Assembly (NCBI GenBank): GCA_964503685.1 | Contig: CAZDAW010000103.1 | Location: 1-13,051 of the forward strand | Length of the DNA: 13,051 nt | Reading direction: 5' to 3' | From: CAZDAW01 sp964503685 | GTDB lineage: Bacteria > Chloroflexota > Anaerolineae > Anaerolineales > Anaerolineaceae | Shown here: piece after piece, positions 1 to 5,701 of the stretch | Layout of the letters: each line of letters begins with the position of its first letter | Position numbering within the stretch: position 1 is the first letter of the stretch | Program-made: the position numbers and the translations under genes | The notes under the pieces: generated by a model | The model's input: the letters and a program-made list of their open reading frames with translations, nothing else | Database searches by the model: none | What the model was told of the DNA's origin: nothing

Positions 1-39
1 AACTAAACCTTGACCTTTTTCCTTCGGGGAAAACAACAT
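1..39 (-). CDS. Flp-type pilin-like protein, N-terminal fragment (runs off left edge)
   Basis: Only the first 13 codons are present: ATG at 39-37, then MLFSPKEKGQGLV up to the edge. The start is well supported because a near-perfect Shine-Dalgarno lies 6 bases upstream (minus-strand AAGGAGGTGA, 55-46). A short charged leader ending in GQGLV is how Flp/Fap-type prepilins begin; in that family the processing region continues as VEYALI. If this is correct, the product would be a small secreted pilin subunit cleaved by a prepilin peptidase. The identification rests on very few residues and is inference. The start codon and ribosome binding site are seen directly. Confidence 0.5.
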   Translation of the reverse strand, partial: MLFSPKEKGQGLV

Positions 40-45
40 GTTCTT

Positions 46-55
46 TCACCTCCTT
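46..55 (-). promoter_or_regulatory. Strong Shine-Dalgarno of the left-edge gene
   Basis: The minus strand reads AAGGAGGTGA, a ten-base match to the anti-SD end of 16S rRNA, 6 bases before the ATG at 39. It decides the start of the truncated left-edge gene and suggests high expression, as expected for a pilin. Confidence 0.75.
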
Positions 56-93
56 CCACGATATAGATAGTAATATTTTGAAACCTAAGGATA

Positions 94-121
94 ATTATAG
101 AAAGAAAATCGTCAAATGCAA
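94..121 (-). promoter_or_regulatory. Candidate sigma-70 promoter for the left-edge gene
   Basis: The minus strand has TATAAT at 99-94 and TTGCAT at 121-116, separated by 16 bases. The -10 is perfect and the -35 matches only in TTG. Transcription would start near 87, giving a leader of about 48 bases before the ATG at 39. Confidence 0.45.
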
Positions 122-168
122 GGGAGAAAAATTACAAACACCTTACAACGAAAGTCACATTAGCTTGC

Positions 169-197
169 TTGTGCCAATGTTTTGAACTGGCTATAAT
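169..197 (+). promoter_or_regulatory. Candidate sigma-70 promoter for the SPFH operon
   Basis: TTGTGC (169-174) and a perfect TATAAT (192-197) are 17 bases apart. A start near 204 would leave about 36 bases before the ATG at 240, which is preceded by GGAGG (230-234). The region 40-239 otherwise holds only the divergent promoter and ribosome binding site of the left-edge gene. Confidence 0.55.
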
Positions 198-239
198 CCA
201 ATTGTCATATGTTGAATTGACTTCAAATCGGAGGAAATT

Positions 240-773
240 ATGAGTGACCTGTTTGACCAAGTAACATCCAGTCAGGATGTTTTAACCAAACTCCTGGCAA
301 AGATCCCCGGGTTCAACGGTTATATTGAACGGCAGAACCGGCGGGCGGCTGATAAATTGTTGCGAGATACTGTCGCGGGCAAATTTGAGGAGATCTGGCG
401 TCGTATCAGCACAATTCAGAGTGATCTGGTCAGCCAGGGAGCTCTGGAATTTGTGGATGATATGGAATCGGCTGCCATCAAATACCGGCAGTTTATTGAC
501 CGGGTGAAAAACGCGTCGTATGGATACTCCGGTTTGTTTGACGCGGTAAAGATAAATGAAGCGGAACTCACGAAAATCTACCAGTACGATCTGGCTTTAC
601 TAACGCTGGTTGATGAAGCCAACCGGGCAGTTGATACTGTGGAAGCATCAATCGGCACAGAGGGTTTACCGGCTGCCATTCGCAATTTGAAGTCTCTGGC
701 AACAAAAGCGGTAGACGCCTTTAACCACCGATCTGAAGTTGTTCTCGCACAGCAAGACCAACCATCTCAATAG
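240..773 (+). CDS. Helical protein of unknown function, SPFH-operon partner
   Basis: This 177-residue protein has no signal peptide and no membrane segment. It is rich in charged residues with heptad-like spacing and is probably almost all alpha-helix. Recognisable stretches are IPGFNGYIERQNRRAADKLL (about 24-43) and FIDRVKNASYGYSGLFDAVK (about 85-104). From memory, similar proteins occur beside SPFH genes in Chloroflexota, but I know no assigned function. The ATG at 240 has a good GGAGG six bases upstream, and a promoter lies just before it. The stop is 38 bases before the SPFH gene with no terminator between, so the two are very likely co-transcribed. A structural or adaptor role for the SPFH assembly is a guess from context. 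Confidence 0.85.
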   Translation: MSDLFDQVTSSQDVLTKLLAKIPGFNGYIERQNRRAADKLLRDTVAGKFEEIWRRISTIQSDLVSQGALEFVDDMESAAIKYRQFIDRVKNASYGYSGLFDAVKINEAELTKIYQYDLALLTLVDEANRAVDTVEASIGTEGLPAAIRNLKSLATKAVDAFNHRSEVVLAQQDQPSQ

Positions 774-811
774 ATTCATATTCTGTCAATCACTTTTTGT
801 GGAGATAAACC

Positions 812-1873
812 ATGGCAAGGATTTTTGATGTAGTTGAATACCCGAATGAGATGGCAGATGAAATTGTCCATCGTTTTCCTGAAGAAGGGGTGGCCGATCT
901 GCGTATTGGAAGTCAAATCATTGTGCGCGAAAGCCAGCGGGTGGTTTTTTTCCGTGATGGCAAGGCGCTGGATATGTTTGGCCCTGGCCGGCATACCATT
1001 GTCACTGCCAACATTCCCAAGTTGATCGACCTGATCGGGAAAGTCTTCAATGATCGTACGCCTTTCACGGCAGAAGTCTATTATGTGTCGGTCAAAGAAT
1101 TTGTTGACCGTAAGTGGGGGACACCCCAGCCGATTATTGTCCGCAACCCCGGAATGGGTCTGGGTGTAGCCCTGCTGCAAGGTTTTGGTTCTTACAGTTT
1201 TTCCATCGCTGACCCGGTGCAGTTCATCACCCAAATTGTTGGAGCTCAGGGTTCATACCGCATGGCGGACATTGAAAACCGCGTACGCAATATGCTTCTC
1301 AGCAAATTGCAGGATGTTTTGGGTGAGACCGCGGCAAAGAACAGCGTTGTCCAACTCATTGGCCTGACGGAAGAGTTGGGAGCAGCCGTTCGTGCGAAAG
1401 CTCAAGATGATTTCGCGGCCATTGGGATGACCCTGAAATCATTCTATATTGGCAACCTGAAACCATCTGAGAAATCGGCAGAGGAACTTCGCGCCATGGG
1501 TATGCTGGATATGGCCACCTATACCCAATTACAGGCGGCAGATGCCATGCGTGACGCGGCTCAGAATCAGGGCGGCGGTGCTGGCCTAACGGCTGGTATT
1601 GGCGCAGGAATGGGCATTGGCAACATCATGAACCAGGCTCTGGCCGGTGGTATGGCCGCCAAAGCCGGCGATATGGGTGCAGCCACAGCCGCAGGCTCGG
1701 CTGCCGGCGCGGCAATGAGTGATGTAATGACACCCGCAGAAGCAGCCGCTGTGATGCGTGTAGCGGAGGAAGATGTTATTGCAGCCATTACATCAGGCGA
1801 ATTGAAAGCCAAAAAGATCGGCAACGCGTACCGCATCAGCAAAGATGCGTTGGATGCCTTCTTGAAGGGATAA
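812..1873 (+). CDS. SPFH (stomatin/prohibitin-like) protein with C-terminal excisionase-type HTH
   Basis: The 353-residue product has three parts. Residues about 24-215 form an SPFH domain of the YdjI/COG4260 kind (IIVRESQRVVFFRDGKALDM, then MFGPGRHTI). Residues 216-303 are a helix followed by a Gly/Ala-rich low-complexity linker. Residues 306-352 read as an excisionase/MerR-like helix-turn-helix (MTPAEAAAVMRVAEEDVIAA, then a wing with KKIGNAYRISKDALDAFL). SPFH proteins build ring-like oligomers, usually on membranes. No clear membrane anchor is visible here, so association would be peripheral. COG4260 relatives often end in a zinc ribbon; here an HTH stands in its place, possibly as a peptide- or nucleic-acid-binding module. 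The start has GGAG (801-804) 7 bases upstream. The gene ends just before a strong terminator. Confidence 0.88.
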   Translation: MARIFDVVEYPNEMADEIVHRFPEEGVADLRIGSQIIVRESQRVVFFRDGKALDMFGPGRHTIVTANIPKLIDLIGKVFNDRTPFTAEVYYVSVKEFVDRKWGTPQPIIVRNPGMGLGVALLQGFGSYSFSIADPVQFITQIVGAQGSYRMADIENRVRNMLLSKLQDVLGETAAKNSVVQLIGLTEELGAAVRAKAQDDFAAIGMTLKSFYIGNLKPSEKSAEELRAMGMLDMATYTQLQAADAMRDAAQNQGGGAGLTAGIGAGMGIGNIMNQALAGGMAAKAGDMGAATAAGSAAGAAMSDVMTPAEAAAVMRVAEEDVIAAITSGELKAKKIGNAYRISKDALDAFLKG

Positions 1874-1897
1874 TTCTGAATATAATGCAGGGTTTAA

Positions 1898-1938
1898 CAC
1901 GGGAAGAGATAGAAATATTTCTTCCCGTGCTTTCTTTC
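1898..1938 (+). terminator. Intrinsic terminator of the SPFH operon
   Basis: A 14-base-pair hairpin has arms 1898-1911 and 1916-1929 with one G-T wobble. It closes on a GAAA tetraloop (1912-1915) and is followed by the T-rich run CTTTCTTTC. It starts 24 bases after the SPFH stop codon and separates that operon from sucCD. Confidence 0.85.
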
Positions 1939-2008
1939 TAATTGTTAATGCAGGATCCCCTTATCGTAATAATGAAGAATAACCTTAACAAACGCGATCA
2001 TTAATTCT

Positions 2009-2017
2009 TGTTATAAT
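2009..2017 (+). promoter_or_regulatory. Extended -10 promoter upstream of the sucCD leader
   Basis: TGTTATAAT is a perfect -10 with the TGN extension; no good -35 stands at the usual distance (TTAACA at 1985-1990 is 21 bases away). A start near 2024 would place the strong Shine-Dalgarno at 2042-2052 some 20 bases into the transcript. The remaining sequence 1940-2008 shows nothing else I recognise. Confidence 0.5.
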
Positions 2018-2041
2018 CCAGATATCCACTTTGATTAGAGC

Positions 2042-2052
2042 GAGGGTGATCC
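2042..2052 (+). promoter_or_regulatory. Extended Shine-Dalgarno without an ATG/GTG/TTG behind it in frame
   Basis: GAGGGTGATCC matches the extended anti-SD complement (GGAGGTGATCC) at all but one or two positions. The codon at normal spacing is ATC at 2054. That codon opens a frame that ends in the sucC start overlap. Confidence 0.5.
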
Positions 2053-2053
2053 A

Positions 2054-2155
2054 ATCAGCCTCTACTGGCGTTGGCAGTTCCATGAGGTTTTCCAGCCGAT
2101 CCCGGCGGAAGACCTATATCTATTTAACCCGATAAAGACGGTGAATCTGGCATGA
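2054..2155 (+). CDS. Possible 33-residue leader peptide with an ATC start, coupled to sucC
   Basis: A reading frame from ATC at 2054 to TGA at 2153-2155 encodes 33 residues. It begins ISLYWRWQFHEVF, continues QPIPAEDLYLF and ends NPIKTVNLA. The frame is closed upstream by TAG at 2036-2038, so no standard start codon fits the strong SD just before it. Its stop overlaps the sucC ATG as ATGA, the usual sign of translational coupling. A -10 box about 37 bases upstream supports a transcript beginning right before it. ATC is a rare but known start codon. The product has no recognised family and could be a regulatory leader or a small protein. A sequencing error turning ATG into ATC, or a chance open frame, remains possible. 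Confidence 0.35.
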   Translation: MSLYWRWQFHEVFQPIPAEDLYLFNPIKTVNLA

Positions 2156-3291
2156 GATTACATGAATACCAGTCGAAACAAATATTTAACCGATATATGA
2201 TTCCAATTCCGAATGGAAGGGTGGCTTCATCCTCTGGAGAGGCAAAACTGATCGCAGAAGAATTGGGCGGCCGGGTGGTTGTCAAGGCACAGGTACTGGT
2301 TAGCGGCCGTGGTAAATCTGGGGGTATTCGCCTGGCAAAATCCGCCCGAGAAGCGGAAGAATTGGCCGCTGCCATTTTAGGCATGGAGATAAAGGGCCTG
2401 CCGGTGCGAAAGGTTCTGGTTGATGAAACCGTGAACATTCAGAAAGAACTATACCTGGGAATAATCAATGATCGTTCATTGCGAAAGCCCGTTATGATCA
2501 CCTCTTTCGCAGGAGGTATGGATATCGAGGAAGTAGCTCGGACCACTCCTGAAAAAATTATCAAAATTCCCATCGATCCACTATTGGGTTTACGTGATTT
2601 CCAATCCAGAGATATGGCTGCCGGGATTGACCTGCCGCGTGATCTCTGGAAGAACTACAGCGAGATCACCCATAGCCTGTGGAACCTGTTCAATGATTTT
2701 GACGCCACCATGGTTGAAGCCAATCCGTTGGTCATAACCAATGAACAGAAACTGGTTGCCCTTGATGGTAAGATCACAATTGATGACAACTCACTATTCC
2801 GGCATCCGGAATTGACAGACTATCGAAACACAGATGGGGATGGCCCGGTGGAGATTGAAGCCAGGAAATTTGGGCTATGTTACATTAAATTGGATGGCAA
2901 TATCGGTTGCCTGGTCAATGGTGCCGGTCTGGCGCTGGCCACTATCGACATGATCTATATGGCCGGTGGAATACCGGCAAACTTTCTTGATATTGGCGGC
3001 GGCGCGAGCGCTGAAAGGGTTTCTGCCGCGTTGCATATCCTCTTGATGGACCAGACAGTGAAATCGGTTCTGGTCAATATTTTTGGGGGGATTACCCGCT
3101 GCGATGAAGTAGCCCGCGGAATACTGGCCGCGTTGAATGAGGTTACATCAAGAGTTCCCATTATTGTCCGTCTTGAAGGCACGAACGCTGAAGAAGGCCG
3201 CAGACTTTTACGGTCCGCGAATCTGGCATCAGCCGGGTCAATAAATGAAGCCGCGAAAATGGCCATTGCGGCAGCAGAAGGAGCGGCCTGA
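2152..3291 (+). CDS. sucC: Succinyl-CoA synthetase (ADP-forming) beta subunit
   Basis: SucC supplies the nucleotide-binding ATP-grasp domain and part of the CoA ligase fold of succinyl-CoA synthetase, the TCA-cycle enzyme that interconverts succinyl-CoA and succinate with ATP formation. The 379 residues are near the usual length (about 385-400). Visible landmarks are the opening MRLHEYQSK, ATP-grasp VKAQVLVSGRGKSGG (44-58), VEANPL (188-193), VNGAGLALATIDM (255-267), LDIGGGAS (279-286), FGGITRCD (311-318) and VRLEGTNAEEG (339-349). The ATG at 2152 has GGTGA 7 bases upstream and overlaps the stop of a possible leader frame. The stop at 3289-3291 overlaps the sucD start region. Related malate-CoA ligases share this fold, but context and motifs favour SucC. 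Confidence 0.95.
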   Translation: MRLHEYQSKQIFNRYMIPIPNGRVASSSGEAKLIAEELGGRVVVKAQVLVSGRGKSGGIRLAKSAREAEELAAAILGMEIKGLPVRKVLVDETVNIQKELYLGIINDRSLRKPVMITSFAGGMDIEEVARTTPEKIIKIPIDPLLGLRDFQSRDMAAGIDLPRDLWKNYSEITHSLWNLFNDFDATMVEANPLVITNEQKLVALDGKITIDDNSLFRHPELTDYRNTDGDGPVEIEARKFGLCYIKLDGNIGCLVNGAGLALATIDMIYMAGGIPANFLDIGGGASAERVSAALHILLMDQTVKSVLVNIFGGITRCDEVARGILAALNEVTSRVPIIVRLEGTNAEEGRRLLRSANLASAGSINEAAKMAIAAAEGAA

Positions 3292-3292
3292 A

Positions 3293-4159
3293 ATGGGTAT
3301 TTTGATCAGTAAAAATTCTAAAGTGCTGGTTCAGGGCATTACGGGACATGAGGGGCTTTTTCATGCACGTCAAATGATCGACTATGGAACTCATATCGTA
3401 GCCGGGGTTACACCTGGCAGGGGTGGAGAATGGGTGCTTGATGGGAAGATTCCAGTTTTTGATTCCGTGCGCACGGCTGTTGATATGACCGGAGCCGATG
3501 TAAGTGTTATTTTCGTGCCGTCCCGATTTGCCGCCGACGCCATGTATGAGGCGGCAGATGCAGGAATTTCCTTGATCGTTTGCATAACAGAAGGAATCCC
3601 GGTTTCTGATTGTATGCGGGTGCATGAATATCTGACCCATACCGGCGCGTTGTTGGTAGGGCCTAATTCTCCTGGAATACTTACGCCTGGTGAGGCCAAG
3701 GTCGGCATAATCCCCGGGGATATTGCTTCTTCGGGAACCATTGGCGTGGTCTCTCGTTCAGGCACTTTAACGTATGAGGTGCTGTTCGCGTTAAAGAACG
3801 CAGACTTTGGTGTGAGCACCTGCATTGGTATTGGGGGTGATCCGGTTCAGGGCATGAACTTTATTGAAGTATTGCGTCTTTTGGAGGATGACCCACATAC
3901 CGAACAGATCGTGCTTATTGGTGAGATCGGCGGAACGGAAGAAGAAAAAGCCGCGGAATTCATTAACCGCAATATGACGAAGCCTGTAGTTGCCATGGTT
4001 GTCGGGCAGACCGCACCAATTGGCAGGCAAATGGGTCATGCGGGTGCCATAATTGAACGAGGATCGGGCAGCGCGCGTGAAAAGATAATGGCATTTGAGA
4101 AAGCCACGGTCAAAATAGCCGCAACCCCTGATGATGTTCCATCACTCTTATTACGTTAA
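3293..4159 (+). CDS. sucD: Succinyl-CoA synthetase (ADP-forming) alpha subunit
   Basis: SucD binds CoA and carries the phosphorylated histidine of succinyl-CoA synthetase. The 288 residues match the family length. The Rossmann CoA-binding start is VLVQGITGHEG (11-21), followed by VTPGRGG (39-45) and GPNSPGI (123-129). VSRSGTLTYE comes next (153-162), then GIGGDP (179-184) and GEIGG (210-214). The active histidine is in QMGHAGAI (H249; H246 in E. coli). I place the start at ATG 3293, not the in-frame ATG at 3245, because AAGGAG (3278-3283) precedes it and the protein then begins like other SucD proteins. It lies one base after the sucC stop, so the pair is a translationally linked two-gene operon. 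Confidence 0.95.
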   Translation: MGILISKNSKVLVQGITGHEGLFHARQMIDYGTHIVAGVTPGRGGEWVLDGKIPVFDSVRTAVDMTGADVSVIFVPSRFAADAMYEAADAGISLIVCITEGIPVSDCMRVHEYLTHTGALLVGPNSPGILTPGEAKVGIIPGDIASSGTIGVVSRSGTLTYEVLFALKNADFGVSTCIGIGGDPVQGMNFIEVLRLLEDDPHTEQIVLIGEIGGTEEEKAAEFINRNMTKPVVAMVVGQTAPIGRQMGHAGAIIERGSGSAREKIMAFEKATVKIAATPDDVPSLLLR

Positions 4160-4170
4160 CCTGTAAATAT

Positions 4171-4202
4171 AATAAAAACTCCTGAACAAAAAATCCAGGA
4201 GT
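4171..4202 (-). terminator. Terminator of acpP (convergent with sucD)
   Basis: The perfect 7-bp arms ACTCCTG (4178-4184) and CAGGAGT (4196-4202) form a hairpin. On the minus strand it is followed by TTTTTATT, so it mainly serves acpP. On the plus strand the tail after it is poor, though it may help end sucCD transcripts. Confidence 0.65.
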
Positions 4203-4229
4203 ACAAATTTCATCAAGATATAAACACGA

Positions 4230-4466
4230 TCAGCTTATATGAGAATCGATGTATTTCACAACATCGCCAACAGTTTTGATTTTTCGGGCGTCCTCATCAG
4301 CTATGGATACATTAAATTTTTCGCTGAAACCATCGATGAGGAAGAACTGATCCATGGAATCGGCTTTTAGATCCTCAATAAAACGGGTATCCATGGTAAT
4401 GCCCTTGCCGTCGATCTTCAAGACGTCGACTATCACGCTGCTGACCTTTTCAACTGTATCGCTCAT
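4230..4466 (-). CDS. acpP: Acyl carrier protein
   Basis: This 78-residue acidic protein carries fatty-acid intermediates as thioesters on a 4'-phosphopantetheine arm. The attachment serine is S37 in LKADSMDQ; most ACPs have DSLD here. The helix III region reads VSIADEDARKIKTVGDVVKYI. Length and fold pattern are normal. Helix II after the serine is MDQFFLIDGFSEKF, with hydrophobic residues at positions where many ACPs carry Asp or Glu that touch partner enzymes, so partner recognition may differ. The gene stands alone, without fab genes nearby. Its ribosome binding site falls in the N run directly upstream. A good promoter lies beyond the gap. It could serve fatty-acid or another acyl pathway; fatty-acid synthesis is most likely. 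Confidence 0.93.
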   Translation of the reverse strand: MSDTVEKVSSVIVDVLKIDGKGITMDTRFIEDLKADSMDQFFLIDGFSEKFNVSIADEDARKIKTVGDVVKYIDSHIS

Positions 4467-4471
4467 CGGTT

Positions 4472-4481
4472 NNNNNNNNNN
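4472..4481. other. Assembly gap (ten N)
   Basis: Exactly ten N mark a scaffold join with unknown true length. The gap covers the 5' leader and ribosome binding site of acpP, five bases upstream of its ATG. The order of the two flanks depends on this join being correct. Confidence 0.98.
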
Positions 4482-4521
4482 TTTTGTCCTGTGTACGATG
4501 GGGGTTTTCCCTTAGTGTTGA

Positions 4522-4549
4522 ATTGTAATGAGGGAATGAAGATTGTCAA
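4522..4549 (-). promoter_or_regulatory. Sigma-70 promoter, minus strand, for acpP
   Basis: The minus strand reads TTGACA (4549-4544), 16 bases, then TACAAT (4527-4522). This is a near-consensus promoter pointing at acpP across the N gap. Confidence 0.65.
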
Positions 4550-4621
4550 GTCATGTTATTTACCTGCACAGCAGAGTAGATACACATGTTGATATAGAAT
4601 ATAACCCCATTCGGCGCGTTT

Positions 4622-4630
4622 TGGTATACT
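4622..4630 (+). promoter_or_regulatory. Extended -10 promoter for the isoprenoid operon
   Basis: TGGTATACT is an extended -10 with no good -35. A start near 4637 gives a leader of about 20 bases that contains AGGA (4647-4650), 7 bases before the ATG at 4658. The sequence 4482-4621 otherwise holds only the acpP promoter. Confidence 0.4.
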
Positions 4631-4657
4631 CAAAAAAACCAGAGACAGGAAACTCCT

Positions 4658-5701
4658 ATGCCAGATTCCACGCAATTATCTTCCCGCAAAGGTGATCATA
4701 TCCGTATCAATCTTGAACGGGATGTCCAATCTAGCATACGTACCGGACTGGAAGAGTTTCAGTTCTTGCCAAGGGCATTGCCGGAGATCGACCTGTCAGA
4801 GGTGGATACGTCTCTTTCTCTTATCGGAAAAATCCTCAAAGCTCCCATCCTAATTTCTTCCATGACTGGAGGAACAAAAGAAGCTGAGAAAGTCAACCAT
4901 AATCTTGCCGCAGCCGCCCAACATTGTGGAATTGCCATGGGAGTGGGATCACAGCGTGCTGCTCTTGAAGATCACAGTCTGGTACCTTCTTTTCTTGTTC
5001 GAAAGCAGGCGCCGGACATTCTTTTGTTCGCGAACCTCGGCGCTGTACAACTCAATTATGGGTATGATGCCGATCACTGTCAGCGGGCTGTGGATATGAT
5101 CCAGGCTGATGCCCTGTTTTTGCATTTGAATGCCCTGCAGGAAGCCGTTCAGCCGGAGGGTAATATCCGTTTTAGCGGGTTGTTAAAAAAAATCGAAAAA
5201 GTCTGTCATAAACTTTCAGTGCCTGTTTTTATAAAAGAAGTCGGGTGGGGTATTTCGGATAAGGATGCCTCTTGTTTGGCCGATACGGGCATTGCCGGAA
5301 TAGATGTGGCTGGAGCGGGTGGTACAAGCTGGTCACAGGTCGAAATGTACCGAATCGAAGACGAGAATCTGGCCAGAGTTACCGGTGCCTTCCGTGGATG
5401 GGGGATTCCAACAGCTCAATCCATTCAAATGGTGCGGAAAGCCGCACCAAATTTGAAGGTGATTGCTTCAGGTGGATTAAGAGATGGACTGGATATTGCC
5501 CGTTGCCTGGCGTTAGGGGCTGTTCTGGGTGGAATGGCTTCACCCTTCTTGAGATCTGCCGTCATATCCGCGGAGGAGACGATTAGAACCATTGAAGAAA
5601 TTCAACGAGAAATTCAAATTACCATGTTTGCCTGTGGTATTCGTAATATTAAAGAATTAACCGACAACGCTGCCATTTTACAGAAAGAGGGGCGGAAATG
5701 A
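4658..5701 (+). CDS. fni: Type 2 isopentenyl-diphosphate delta-isomerase (FMN-dependent)
   Basis: This enzyme interconverts isopentenyl and dimethylallyl diphosphate with reduced FMN, inside a TIM barrel. The 347 residues match the family. Motifs in order are RKGDHI (10-15), ISSMTGGT (66-73), MGVGSQR (94-100), LGAVQLNYG (127-135), LHLNALQE (155-162; Q161 and E162 fit the metal- and substrate-binding pair), KEVGWGIS (193-200), AGAGGTSWS (218-226) and IASGGLRDGLDIARCLALGA (269-288). The ATG at 4658 has AGGA upstream and a candidate promoter. The stop overlaps the next gene as ATGA, so IPP isomerisation is translationally tied to prenyl chain elongation. It belongs to the FMN class, unrelated in fold to the Nudix-type Idi. 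Confidence 0.95.
   Translation: MPDSTQLSSRKGDHIRINLERDVQSSIRTGLEEFQFLPRALPEIDLSEVDTSLSLIGKILKAPILISSMTGGTKEAEKVNHNLAAAAQHCGIAMGVGSQRAALEDHSLVPSFLVRKQAPDILLFANLGAVQLNYGYDADHCQRAVDMIQADALFLHLNALQEAVQPEGNIRFSGLLKKIEKVCHKLSVPVFIKEVGWGISDKDASCLADTGIAGIDVAGAGGTSWSQVEMYRIEDENLARVTGAFRGWGIPTAQSIQMVRKAAPNLKVIASGGLRDGLDIARCLALGAVLGGMASPFLRSAVISAEETIRTIEEIQREIQITMFACGIRNIKELTDNAAILQKEGRK

Noticed and set aside
776..1234. Minus-strand open frame of 152 codons opposite the SPFH gene
   Set aside because: It is antisense to a well-supported domain, has no family resemblance, and arises from the codon bias of the real gene.
812..1873. Prophage or integrative element, suggested by the excisionase-type HTH
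   Set aside because: The HTH is the C-terminal part of an SPFH protein, and no integrase, att repeats or phage genes are near.
2046..2135. Alternative leader frame from GTG at 2046
   Set aside because: Its GTG lies inside the SD sequence itself, and its stop does not couple to sucC; the ATC frame fits better on both counts.
3245..3292. Upstream in-frame ATG for sucD
   Set aside because: It would add 16 residues inside sucC not found in other SucD proteins, while ATG 3293 has a good ribosome binding site and the canonical N-terminus.
3161..3640. Minus-strand open frame across the sucC-sucD junction
   Set aside because: It lies opposite two certain genes; the translation shows no domain-like sequence.
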